From NCBI GenBank assembly GCA_030146405.1, contig JASLBS010000022.1, forward strand, positions 1 to 5,783: DNA of 5,783 bases, written 5' to 3'. Below are positions 1 to 5,290 of the stretch, one piece after another. The first letter of the stretch is position 1; every line of letters begins with the position of its first letter. The position numbers and the translations under genes were made by a program. This DNA is from Arthrobacter sp. Its GTDB lineage: Bacteria > Actinomycetota > Actinomycetes > Actinomycetales > Micrococcaceae. A model generated the notes under the pieces. The model made no database searches. It was given only the letters and a program-made list of their open reading frames with translations, and was not told the DNA's origin.

Positions 1-712
1 CCAGACACCCGATGAGATCCGTGCAGATATCGAACGTACCCGTCAGGAACTGGGTACCGACGTCGATGCCGTCGCGGACAAAGTGAACCCCGCCAACATC
101 GCGCACCGTCAGACCGAGAAGGTCAAGCACAGCTTCAGCAATGTGAAGGAGACCGTCATGGGCAAGGCCGAGGACGTGAAGGACGCGGTGGTCGGCAAGG
201 CGGAGAACGTCAAGGACACCGTTCAGGACAAAGCCGGGCAGGCCAAGGGCAAGGCCGGCAGCGGACTCGGCAACGCGCAGTCGGCCACCGGTACCGCCAA
301 GGACAAGGTGCATCACGCCGGGCAGGCCGTGCAGGGCGCCCCCGGGCAGCTCAGCAACAAGGCGGCCGGGAATCCCCTCGCAGCCGGGCTCATCGCTTTC
401 GGCGTAGGGCTCCTGGCGGCATCGCTGATCCCCGCCAGCCAGAAGGAGCAGCAGGCAGCGTCGCAGCTCAAGGAGCAGGCCGCTCCGTTGAAGGAGAAGC
501 TGACCGACGCTGCGAAGCAGGTCGTCGAGGAGATCAAGGAGCCCGCGCAGGAGGCGGTCCAGTCCGTGAAGGAATCGGCGGTCGACTCGGTGCAGACCGT
601 GAAGGACGAGGGTCAGCACGCTGCAGGCGAGGTCAAGAGCGAGGGCCAGCAGGCCGCGAGTGACGTCAAGGGCAGTGCTCAGGACGCGAAGTCGAGCGTT
701 CAGCAGAGCTGA
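1..712 (+). CDS. DUF3618 domain protein with LEA-like 11-residue repeats and one membrane segment (5' partial)
   Basis: The reading frame is open from base 2 and starts outside the window; 236 residues are visible. The GTG at 83 is internal, because the codons before it encode the family's hallmark motif (IERTRQEL, about residues 10-17), which identifies DUF3618. Residues about 45-85 form 11-residue repeats with Lys at 49, 60, 71 and 82. A Gly/Ala/Gln-rich stretch follows, then one hydrophobic segment at about 124-144 (NPLAAGLIAFGVGLLAASLI), a probable membrane anchor. The C-terminal tail again repeats every 11 residues, with Lys at 179, 190, 201, 212 and 223 (pattern xxVKxxxxxAx), ending in SSVQQS. 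Such periodicity resembles LEA/apolipoprotein-like amphipathic helices. In actinobacteria, DUF3618 genes often lie beside small holin-like membrane protein genes, which would be to the left here. The molecular role is unknown; a stress or membrane-associated role is inference. A strong hairpin follows the stop. Confidence 0.88.
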   Translation, partial: QTPDEIRADIERTRQELGTDVDAVADKVNPANIAHRQTEKVKHSFSNVKETVMGKAEDVKDAVVGKAENVKDTVQDKAGQAKGKAGSGLGNAQSATGTAKDKVHHAGQAVQGAPGQLSNKAAGNPLAAGLIAFGVGLLAASLIPASQKEQQAASQLKEQAAPLKEKLTDAAKQVVEEIKEPAQEAVQSVKESAVDSVQTVKDEGQHAAGEVKSEGQQAASDVKGSAQDAKSSVQQS

Positions 713-727
713 TCCACTCCGCTCCAT

Positions 728-765
728 CGACAGAGGCCACCGGGAACATCCGGTGGCCTCTGTCG
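728..765 (+). terminator. Strong hairpin after the DUF3618 gene
   Basis: A perfect 16-bp stem (728-743 with 750-765) has a 6-base GAACAT loop and begins 16 bases after the stop codon at 712. No clear T-run follows, as is common in high-GC actinobacteria. Being symmetrical, it could also stop minus-strand read-through from the cysteine hydrolase gene that converges on it. Confidence 0.8.
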
Positions 766-820
766 TCTGCCTGCGGTGATCGAGCGCAGGGTCGAGGACG
801 TTCCGGCCGGGTCGTTCCGG

Positions 821-862
821 GCTCCCGCCGCGAACGGTCGGCACGGGACCAGCGGCGGGAGC
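821..862 (-). terminator. Hairpin after the cysteine hydrolase gene
   Basis: An 11-bp perfect inverted repeat (GCTCCCGCCGC at 821-831 and its complement at 852-862) encloses 20 bases. A second small stem forms inside (GGTC 836-839 with GACC 847-850). It lies 32 bases beyond the stop codon of the minus-strand gene ending at 894. No U-tract is visible, so it is called a terminator from position and stem strength only. Confidence 0.55.
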
Positions 863-893
863 ACTCCGGTTGGCTCGGGACGCCTTCGCGGGC

Positions 894-1481
894 TCACCCC
901 AGGAGGGCCTGCGCCTCCGCGAGATTGATGATGGGTTGCCGGTACTCGACCGAGAGGATCTCGAGCATCGCCGCAGCAAATTCCTCGTTCGTGCTGCCGA
1001 TGGCATCGGAGACGTAGCTGACGCGGAAATCGTTGGCGAAAGCATCTGCTCCGGTGTGCGCCACGCAGTTGTGCGTGGCAACGCCTGCAAGGATCAGCCG
1101 CTCCACTCCCAGTTCGCGGAGCCGCCGCGCGAGGTCGGTTCCGAAGAACGCACTGTCCCGGGTCTTCGTCACCGTCTCGAGCCCCTCGACGGCGAGTCCT
1201 TCCACGAACTCGGCCTGACGCGTTCCTTCGAAGATGAATCCCTGGGCGTCATCGAGCATCGAGAGGGTCCAGGTGGAGCCGTCCCGCCGGTGTTCGGTGC
1301 GTGCCACCAGAATGGGTGCGCCACCGGCCCGCGCCGTACTGATGAGGCTGTTGCAGGCCACGACCAGCGGCTGCTGGACCGCGGCCAGGACCTCGTCCTC
1401 GAAGAACGCCTTCTGCATGTCGATGACCAGGAGTGCCGTGCTCCCCGACTGAACGTCGTCGACTGAGTCAGAGGGTGGCAT
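894..1481 (-). CDS. Isochorismatase-family cysteine hydrolase
   Basis: This is a 195-residue protein, a normal length for the family. The catalytic triad is complete: Asp21 in LLVIDMQ, Lys106 in TVTKTRDSAFFGT, and the nucleophile Cys139 in GVATHNCVAHTGADAF, which also carries the usual cis-peptide turn before the cysteine. Members are cytoplasmic hydrolases acting on amide or ester-type substrates (isochorismate, nicotinamide, N-carbamoyl compounds and others). The substrate cannot be read from this sequence. No siderophore genes are in view, so a true isochorismatase role in enterobactin-type synthesis is not supported. The ATG at 1481 has an AGGAG four bases upstream (1486-1490). The start overlaps the end of the upstream gene by 14 bases, pointing to co-transcription and translational coupling. 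The plus-strand reading frame across the same bases is a shadow. Confidence 0.92.
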   Translation of the reverse strand: MPPSDSVDDVQSGSTALLVIDMQKAFFEDEVLAAVQQPLVVACNSLISTARAGGAPILVARTEHRRDGSTWTLSMLDDAQGFIFEGTRQAEFVEGLAVEGLETVTKTRDSAFFGTDLARRLRELGVERLILAGVATHNCVAHTGADAFANDFRVSYVSDAIGSTNEEFAAAMLEILSVEYRQPIINLAEAQALLG

Positions 1482-1842
1482 CCGGCTCCTGACCGGCTCC
1501 CTGCGGAACCTCGGTGGGATAACCGCCCTGGCGGCTGGGAGGTCCCGCCAGGGGCGCGTCGACCCCCGTCAGCGACGCCTCCTGCCGCGGCGCCGTCCCG
1601 ACGGCGGACAGCGGGCTGGAGATAGCGGCACCGGCTGGTGCGGTTTCTGCCAGACCCAGCACGTCGAGTTCGGTCAGGTCCGCGGCAAGGGCAACCTGCG
1701 CGGGCGAGAGGCCCGCGGCCAGCGCGGAACGGATCGCTACCGCACAGGCCATCACCAGCCGGTCGCGTTCGAATTCGGCGTCTTCGAGCTTCGCCGCTGC
1801 GATCATGACCTCGTCGAGATGGGGAGGCCGAGCTTCTGGCAT
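1468..1842 (-). CDS. Small uncharacterised protein with possible helix-turn-helix-like segment
   Basis: This is a 124-residue protein that I do not recognise. The frame is open up to 2121, but the preceding 93 codons give Pro/Arg/Cys-rich, non-protein-like sequence. The ATG at 1842 is chosen because GAAAGGG (1848-1854) lies five bases upstream. Residues about 8-30 form a charged amphipathic helix (LDEVMIAAAKLEDAEFERDR). Residues about 31-66 are helical and Ala/Leu-rich and include AAGLSPAQVALAADLTELDV, a spacing reminiscent of a helix-turn-helix (helix, Gly turn, helix). The basic residues expected of a DNA-binding recognition helix are missing. The last 55 residues are rich in Pro, Gly, Ser and Ala and look disordered. 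The stop codon lies inside the next gene, the cysteine hydrolase, so the two probably form an operon. Function unknown. Confidence 0.72.
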   Translation of the reverse strand: MPEARPPHLDEVMIAAAKLEDAEFERDRLVMACAVAIRSALAAGLSPAQVALAADLTELDVLGLAETAPAGAAISSPLSAVGTAPRQEASLTGVDAPLAGPPSRQGGYPTEVPQGAGQEPDATL

Positions 1843-2027
1843 GGTTGCCCTTTCAGGAGACTCGATGGCCGGATCGCCCGCCGCCCGTCCTACGACGGCT
1901 GGCGGAGCGTCCGGGCGACACCAGGGCGGACGCGGCCGGGCGAGGTGGCAAGGTCCGTCCGGCACAGGCGGGTGCACCTGGCCGGGTTCAGCGCGGGCAC
2001 GCACGGCCGCCTGCTGGACGCACGTCC
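1843..2027 (-). other. GC-rich leader region of the minus-strand operon
   Basis: This stretch has no convincing gene. Reading it as the leader of the gene starting at 1842, it contains a composite hairpin at 1874-1918. TCGCCCG (1874-1880) pairs with 1912-1918, CCGCC (1881-1885) with 1901-1905, and CGTC (1886-1889) with GACG (1894-1897), with bulges of 3 and 6 bases on one side. A second possible stem joins about 1927-1933 to 1956-1962 with one G-U pair. High GC makes some folding expected by chance. No known riboswitch or small RNA was recognised. Confidence 0.35.
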
Positions 2028-2057
2028 ATCCTACGAAAGCCCGGTTGCCCCTTCCAA
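2028..2057 (-). promoter_or_regulatory. Candidate promoter for the minus-strand operon
   Basis: Reading the minus strand, TTGGAA (2057-2052) and TAGGAT (2033-2028) are separated by 18 bases. Each matches four of six positions of the housekeeping -35 and -10 hexamers. If used, transcription would start near 2020 and leave a leader of about 180 bases before the ATG at 1842. This is a weak prediction from hexamer matches only. Confidence 0.3.
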
Positions 2058-2137
2058 GCACGCTCCCCTGGCAGGTTGTCCTCGTCAATCCGCACGATCG
2101 GATGCTAAGCAGGCTTTCCATCAGGTCCTAAGTGTGC

Positions 2138-2146
2138 TTACTCTAG
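2138..2146 (+). promoter_or_regulatory. Candidate -10/operator sequence upstream of the PRC-barrel gene
   Basis: TTACTCTAG at 2138-2146 includes TACTCT, which fits a relaxed TAnnnT -10 element, with a poor -35 candidate (TTTCCA, 2115-2120) 18 bases before it. The same nine bases occur in inverted orientation at 3265-3273, upstream of the MarR-family gene, and the match extends to 11 of 12 bases. A shared operator is possible. Confidence 0.25.
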
Positions 2147-2225
2147 AGGCCGGTGGTTATCCGGAGTTCCGATTCCGGTGATGCCTACAGCCGAAGATTC
2201 CAAACCCCTGGCATTGAGATTACTC

Positions 2226-2233
2226 AGAAGGAG
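2226..2233 (+). promoter_or_regulatory. Ribosome binding site deciding the start of the PRC-barrel gene
   Basis: AGAAGGAG, an almost ideal Shine-Dalgarno sequence, lies six bases before the ATG at 2240. It supports that start over the upstream in-frame start at 2153, which has no comparable site and would add 29 residues unlike the family. Confidence 0.85.
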
Positions 2234-2239
2234 AAGGAA

Positions 2240-3130
2240 ATGATCACTCAGCAGAACATCGACACCCTGCTCGGCAACTCCGGTAACGTCCTCGGATCCG
2301 ATGGAGAGAAGATCGGTTCCATCGGTCAGGTCTACCTTGACGACCAGACCGGCGAGCCCAGCTGGGTCACTGCGAAGACCGGCCTGTTCGGTACTTCCGA
2401 GTCCTTCGTCCCCCTGCAGGGCGCCGACCTCGAAGGTCACGACGTCCGCGTCCCCTACACGAAGCACCAGGTGAAGGACGCGCCGCGCATCGACTCCGAC
2501 GGCAACCTCAGCCCTGAGGAAGAGGACCGCCTCTACCGCCACTACGAGATCGGCGGCGGGACCGGCAACTACAGCGACACCACGGGCACGACCGGCACCG
2601 TCGGTCACGGGGACCGCGATGTCGACATCGACACCACCTCGGGCACCCACTCGGGTGTCACCGGAACCGGAACCGATGCCTTCGCCGGCACCACCTCCGG
2701 AACGGATCGCGGCACCGTCGGACACGACACGTCGGGACCGACCACCGACGAGGCGATGACCCGCTCGGAGGAGCAGCTCCGCGTCGGCACGGAACGCCGC
2801 GAGGCAGGCCGAGCACGCCTTCGCAAGTACGTCGTCACCGAGAACGTCACCCAGACCGTTCCCGTGAGCCACGAGGAAGTGCGCCTCGAGCGTGAGCCCA
2901 TCACCGACGCCAACCGCGGCAACGCCTACGACGGCCCCGCCATCAGCGAGGAGGAGCACGAGGTGGTCCTCCACGAGGAGCGCCCCGTCGTCGAGAAGGA
3001 AGCCGTCCCCGTCGAGCGCGTCCGCCTCGACAAGGAGACCGTCACCTCCAACGAGACGGTCAGCAGCGACGTCCGCAAGGAAGAGATCGAGATCGACGGC
3101 GCGGACGACACACGTCGCGGCAACCTCTAA
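2240..3130 (+). CDS. PRC-barrel and DUF2382 domain protein (YsnF-type stress protein)
   Basis: This is a 296-residue acidic, soluble protein with no signal peptide. Residues about 3-83 match the PRC-barrel seen in this group: LLGNSGNVLGSDGEKIGSIG, then VYLDDQTGEPSWVTAKTGLFG and ESFVPLQGA. Residues about 105-172 form a Gly/Thr/Asp-rich linker in which GTVGH occurs twice. Residues about 178-288 form the DUF2382 domain, which is internally duplicated: RKYVVTENVTQTVPVSHEEV is echoed by EERPVVEKEAVPVERVRL. PRC-barrels are small beta-barrels found in the photosynthetic reaction centre H subunit and in RimM. DUF2382 proteins, including Bacillus YsnF, are linked to general stress, but their biochemistry is unknown. 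The gene has its own ribosome binding site and terminator and appears monocistronic. The long antisense frame over it is a codon-bias shadow. Confidence 0.92.
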   Translation: MITQQNIDTLLGNSGNVLGSDGEKIGSIGQVYLDDQTGEPSWVTAKTGLFGTSESFVPLQGADLEGHDVRVPYTKHQVKDAPRIDSDGNLSPEEEDRLYRHYEIGGGTGNYSDTTGTTGTVGHGDRDVDIDTTSGTHSGVTGTGTDAFAGTTSGTDRGTVGHDTSGPTTDEAMTRSEEQLRVGTERREAGRARLRKYVVTENVTQTVPVSHEEVRLEREPITDANRGNAYDGPAISEEEHEVVLHEERPVVEKEAVPVERVRLDKETVTSNETVSSDVRKEEIEIDGADDTRRGNL

Positions 3131-3144
3131 ACAGCACGACAGCT

Positions 3145-3173
3145 AAGGGCTCGGAGCGATGCTCCGAGCCCTT
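3145..3173 (+). terminator. Rho-independent-type terminator after the PRC-barrel gene
   Basis: A perfect 13-bp stem (AAGGGCTCGGAGC at 3145-3157 with 3161-3173) has a 3-base GAT loop. It begins 15 bases after the stop codon and is followed by a mildly T-rich stretch (CTTCGTCGTTCGTCG). This insulates the downstream regulator gene. Confidence 0.87.
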
Positions 3174-3209
3174 CGTCGTTCGTCGTATCCCGACGGCTCG
3201 TATCCAATC

Positions 3210-3236
3210 TTGCCTTCAGTGCAGAAATGATAATAA
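3210..3236 (+). promoter_or_regulatory. Candidate promoter for the MarR-family gene
   Basis: TTGCCT (3210-3215) and TAATAA (3231-3236) are separated by 15 bases, in a locally AT-rich stretch that stands out in this GC-rich window. The spacing is shorter than the usual 17. An alternative -10 is TAGAGT at 3266-3271, inside the palindrome described next. Confidence 0.3.
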
Positions 3237-3261
3237 GCCTACTGTCTATTTCGACCGATGT

Positions 3262-3276
3262 TGACTAGAGTAATCA
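3262..3276. promoter_or_regulatory. Candidate operator upstream of the MarR-family gene
   Basis: An imperfect palindrome, TGACTA-GAG-TAATCA, has half-sites matching at five of six positions and lies about 50 bases upstream of the GTG start at 3327. It sits inside a wider inverted repeat (CCTACTG 3238-3244 with CAGTAGG 3275-3281). MarR dimers usually bind short AT-rich palindromes and often control their own gene, so autoregulation here is a reasonable inference. No binding evidence exists. Confidence 0.4.
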
Positions 3277-3310
3277 GTAGGAACAAGCAGTTCACCGCGT
3301 ACATCCGAGG

Positions 3311-3317
3311 GGAAGGA
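3311..3317 (+). promoter_or_regulatory. Ribosome binding site deciding the MarR start
   Basis: GGAAGGA lies nine bases before the GTG at 3327. The in-frame ATG at 3258 has no such site and would place the candidate operator inside the coding region, so the GTG is preferred. Confidence 0.7.
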
Positions 3318-3326
3318 CACGCCATC

Positions 3327-3749
3327 GTGCCGGAGTTGAACGATTGGTCGACCAGCCGCCTGCTGACGACCGCGGCCCGCATCGTCGAGCACTCATGGAA
3401 TGAGAAGCTCCTCAGCATCGGTATCACGCACGCCGGTCTGACCACATTGGGCGTACTGGAACGCGAAGGCACCCTGACGGGGGTCCGGCTGGCTCAGCTC
3501 GTGCATGTGCAGGCTCAGACCGTCGGCCGGACACTCGACCGCCTCGAGAAGCGGGGCCTCGTGACCAGGCTGCGCAACACAGCAGACCGCCGCAGCCAGC
3601 GCATCACCATCACGTCCGCAGGCCTCAAGGCCCTCGAACGTGCGAAGAACATCGAGCACGAACTCATGGCGGAGGACGGCCTCGCATCCCAGGACCTGAG
3701 GGACCGCCTCACGACGGTCATCAATGAACTCGGACCGAAGAAGGACTAG
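3327..3749 (+). CDS. MarR-family winged helix-turn-helix transcriptional regulator
   Basis: With the GTG start at 3327 this is a 140-residue protein, the typical MarR length. N-terminal helices (about 6-32) would contribute to the dimer interface. The winged helix-turn-helix spans about 38-100: THAGLTTLGVLEREG, then LTGVRLAQLVHVQAQTVGRT leading into the recognition helix and DRLEKRGLV, then the wing with the characteristic Asp87-Arg88-Arg89 and QRITITSAG. A C-terminal helix (about 100-133) closes the dimerisation region. Such proteins bind promoter palindromes as dimers and often release DNA on binding phenolic or other small ligands, or on oxidation. No Cys is present, so thiol-based redox sensing of the OhrR type is not supported. 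The target genes are not obvious: no efflux or divergent gene adjoins it. Its stop codon overlaps that of dnaB on the other strand by four bases. Confidence 0.93.
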   Translation: MPELNDWSTSRLLTTAARIVEHSWNEKLLSIGITHAGLTTLGVLEREGTLTGVRLAQLVHVQAQTVGRTLDRLEKRGLVTRLRNTADRRSQRITITSAGLKALERAKNIEHELMAEDGLASQDLRDRLTTVINELGPKKD

Positions 3750-5122
3750 TAGCCTCCGCCGTCCGCGGCCATGTTGTTGAACCGTGAATAGTGACCCTGG
3801 AAACCGACCACCAGCGTCTTGGTCGGGCCGTTCCGGTGCTTGGCCACGATGACGTCGGCCTCACCCGCTCGAGCGGACTCCTTGTCGTACACGTCGTCGC
3901 GGTGCAGCAGGATGACCATGTCGGCGTCCTGCTCGATGGACCCCGACTCCCTGAGGTCCGATACCTGCGGGCGTTTGTCGGTACGTTGCTCCGACCCGCG
4001 GTTCAGCTGAGACAGCGCCACGACCGGGACATTCAATTCCTTGGCGAGCAGCTTGAGCGCTCGTGAGAACTCGGACACCTCCTGCTGGCGGGACTCCACG
4101 CGCTTGCCGGAGGACATCAGCTGCAGGTAGTCCAGGACGACGAGCTTCAGACCGTGCCGCTGCTTGAGCCTGCGGCACTTGGCCCTGATCTCCATCAGCG
4201 ACATGTTCGGGCTGTCATCGATGAACAGCGGAGCATCGTTCATGCGCCCCATCGTCGTGGCGATCTTCCCCCACTGCTCATCCTTGATGGTTCCCTTGCG
4301 CAGATCCTGCAGGCCGATGGTCGCCTCGGCTGACAGCAGGCGCATGGCGATCTCGTTCCGGCCCATCTCGAGCGAGAAGAAGACCGTGGTCATGTTGTGC
4401 TTGATGGCCGCCGAACGTGCCCAGTCCAGGGCGAAGGTCGACTTACCCATTGCAGGACGGGCCGCGATCACGATCATCTGGCCTCCGTGGAGGCCCTGGG
4501 TCAACTCGTCGAGCTCGTAGAAGCCTGTGGGAACACCCGTCATCCCTTCACCCCGATGACCGGCCGACTCGATCTCGTCCACAGTGCCTTCGATGATGTC
4601 CTTGAGGGCCACGTAGTCCTCTGCGGTGCGTCGCTCCGCCACCGCGTACACCTCTGCCTGGGCGGCATTGACGAGATCGTCGACCTCCCCGTCGTTCGAG
4701 TACCCCAGCTGGACGATCTTCGTGCCGGCATCGACAAGGCGCCGCAGGACAGCCCGCTCCCGCACGATCTCGGCGTAGAAGCCCGCGTTGGCGGCCGTGG
4801 GGACGGACTGGATCAGCGTGTGGAGATAGGCGGGACCACCGATGCGCGAGATCTCCCCACGCTTGGTCAGCTCGTCCGAGACGGTCACGGCGTCTGCCGG
4901 CTCTCCGCGTCCGTACAGGTCGATGATCGCTTCGTAGATGCTCTCGTGCGCCGGCCGATAGAAATCGATACCGCGCAGCACCTCCACGCAGTCGGCGATC
5001 GCGTCCTTCGAGAGCATCATTCCGCCCAGCACCGACTGCTCGGCCACCAGATCCTGGGGCGGGGTGCGCGAGAACTCCGGCGAGCGAGTGTCCGATGATG
5101 AATCTGCATGTGCCAGGGACAC
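3746..5122 (-). CDS. dnaB: Replicative DNA helicase DnaB
   Basis: This is the hexameric ATP-driven helicase that unwinds the replication fork and works with primase. The protein has 458 residues from a GTG start at 5122. The N-terminal domain (about 19-122) contains PPQDLVAEQSVLGGMML. A linker follows, then the RecA-like motor (about 193-450) with Walker A ARPAMGKST (Lys227), SLEM (250-253), Walker B LVVLDYLQLM (Asp331), SQLNRG, and RESGSIEQDADMVILLHR, whose final Arg408 lies where the arginine finger is expected. The frame is open to 5224, but the extra 34 residues are unlike the family and lack a ribosome site, whereas GGAGAAAGG precedes 5122. No intein interrupts it, unlike in some mycobacteria. 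The upstream neighbour is rplI, separated by a terminator and about 630 bases, so dnaB probably has its own promoter. No hairpin separates its end from marR. Confidence 0.98.
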   Translation of the reverse strand: MSLAHADSSSDTRSPEFSRTPPQDLVAEQSVLGGMMLSKDAIADCVEVLRGIDFYRPAHESIYEAIIDLYGRGEPADAVTVSDELTKRGEISRIGGPAYLHTLIQSVPTAANAGFYAEIVRERAVLRRLVDAGTKIVQLGYSNDGEVDDLVNAAQAEVYAVAERRTAEDYVALKDIIEGTVDEIESAGHRGEGMTGVPTGFYELDELTQGLHGGQMIVIAARPAMGKSTFALDWARSAAIKHNMTTVFFSLEMGRNEIAMRLLSAEATIGLQDLRKGTIKDEQWGKIATTMGRMNDAPLFIDDSPNMSLMEIRAKCRRLKQRHGLKLVVLDYLQLMSSGKRVESRQQEVSEFSRALKLLAKELNVPVVALSQLNRGSEQRTDKRPQVSDLRESGSIEQDADMVILLHRDDVYDKESARAGEADVIVAKHRNGPTKTLVVGFQGHYSRFNNMAADGGGY

Positions 5123-5129
5123 TGAAGGG

Positions 5130-5138
5130 CCTTTCTCC
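5130..5138 (-). promoter_or_regulatory. Ribosome binding site deciding the dnaB start
   Basis: On the minus strand GGAGAAAGG ends seven bases before the GTG at 5122. It favours this start over the upstream GTG at 5224, which has only TTCCCACTA in front of it. Confidence 0.75.
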
Positions 5139-5204
5139 TGCTGTCGAAGCGGCGGTCGCCATGGCGCTCCGCCGGACACCCGGGCCGGGTCCGACAAATC
5201 AGAC

Positions 5205-5233
5205 TTATCACCCGGCACCCTCACTAGTGGGAA
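5205..5233 (-). promoter_or_regulatory. Candidate dnaB promoter
   Basis: Reading the minus strand, TTCCCA (5233-5228) is followed after 17 bases by TGATAA (5210-5205), each a partial match to housekeeping hexamers. Transcription would then start near 5198, giving a leader of about 75 bases. It lies between the DnaA-box cluster and the gene, where regulation by DnaA would be possible. Weak sequence evidence. Confidence 0.25.
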
Positions 5234-5290
5234 TCTCCCGCAACGGTAACGCTGTCCTCTTACGCCACCAAGCGCAGTGCTAACAGGGGG

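Noticed and set aside
870..1466. Long plus-strand open frame (198 codons) across the cysteine hydrolase
   Set aside because: It is antisense to a gene with a complete catalytic triad, its translation has no recognisable domain, and no ribosome binding site is seen. High-GC codon bias commonly opens the opposite frame.
1940..2010. SRP RNA-like fragment on the minus strand (CTGAACCCGGCCAGG)
   Set aside because: It resembles the SRP RNA run before the conserved tip, but the required CCGGAAGGNAGCA-type tetraloop region does not follow, so this is a chance likeness.
1843..2121. N-terminal extension of the small minus-strand protein up to 2121
   Set aside because: The 93 extra residues are Pro/Arg/Cys-rich and unlike a folded protein, whereas a good ribosome binding site precedes the ATG at 1842.
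2138..2974. 278-codon minus-strand frame across the PRC-barrel gene
   Set aside because: Val/Gly/Ala-rich mirror frame of a well-supported gene with a strong ribosome binding site and terminator; no independent start signals.
4397..5098. 233-codon plus-strand frame within dnaB
   Set aside because: Antisense shadow of an unmistakable DnaB; no start signals and no family resemblance.
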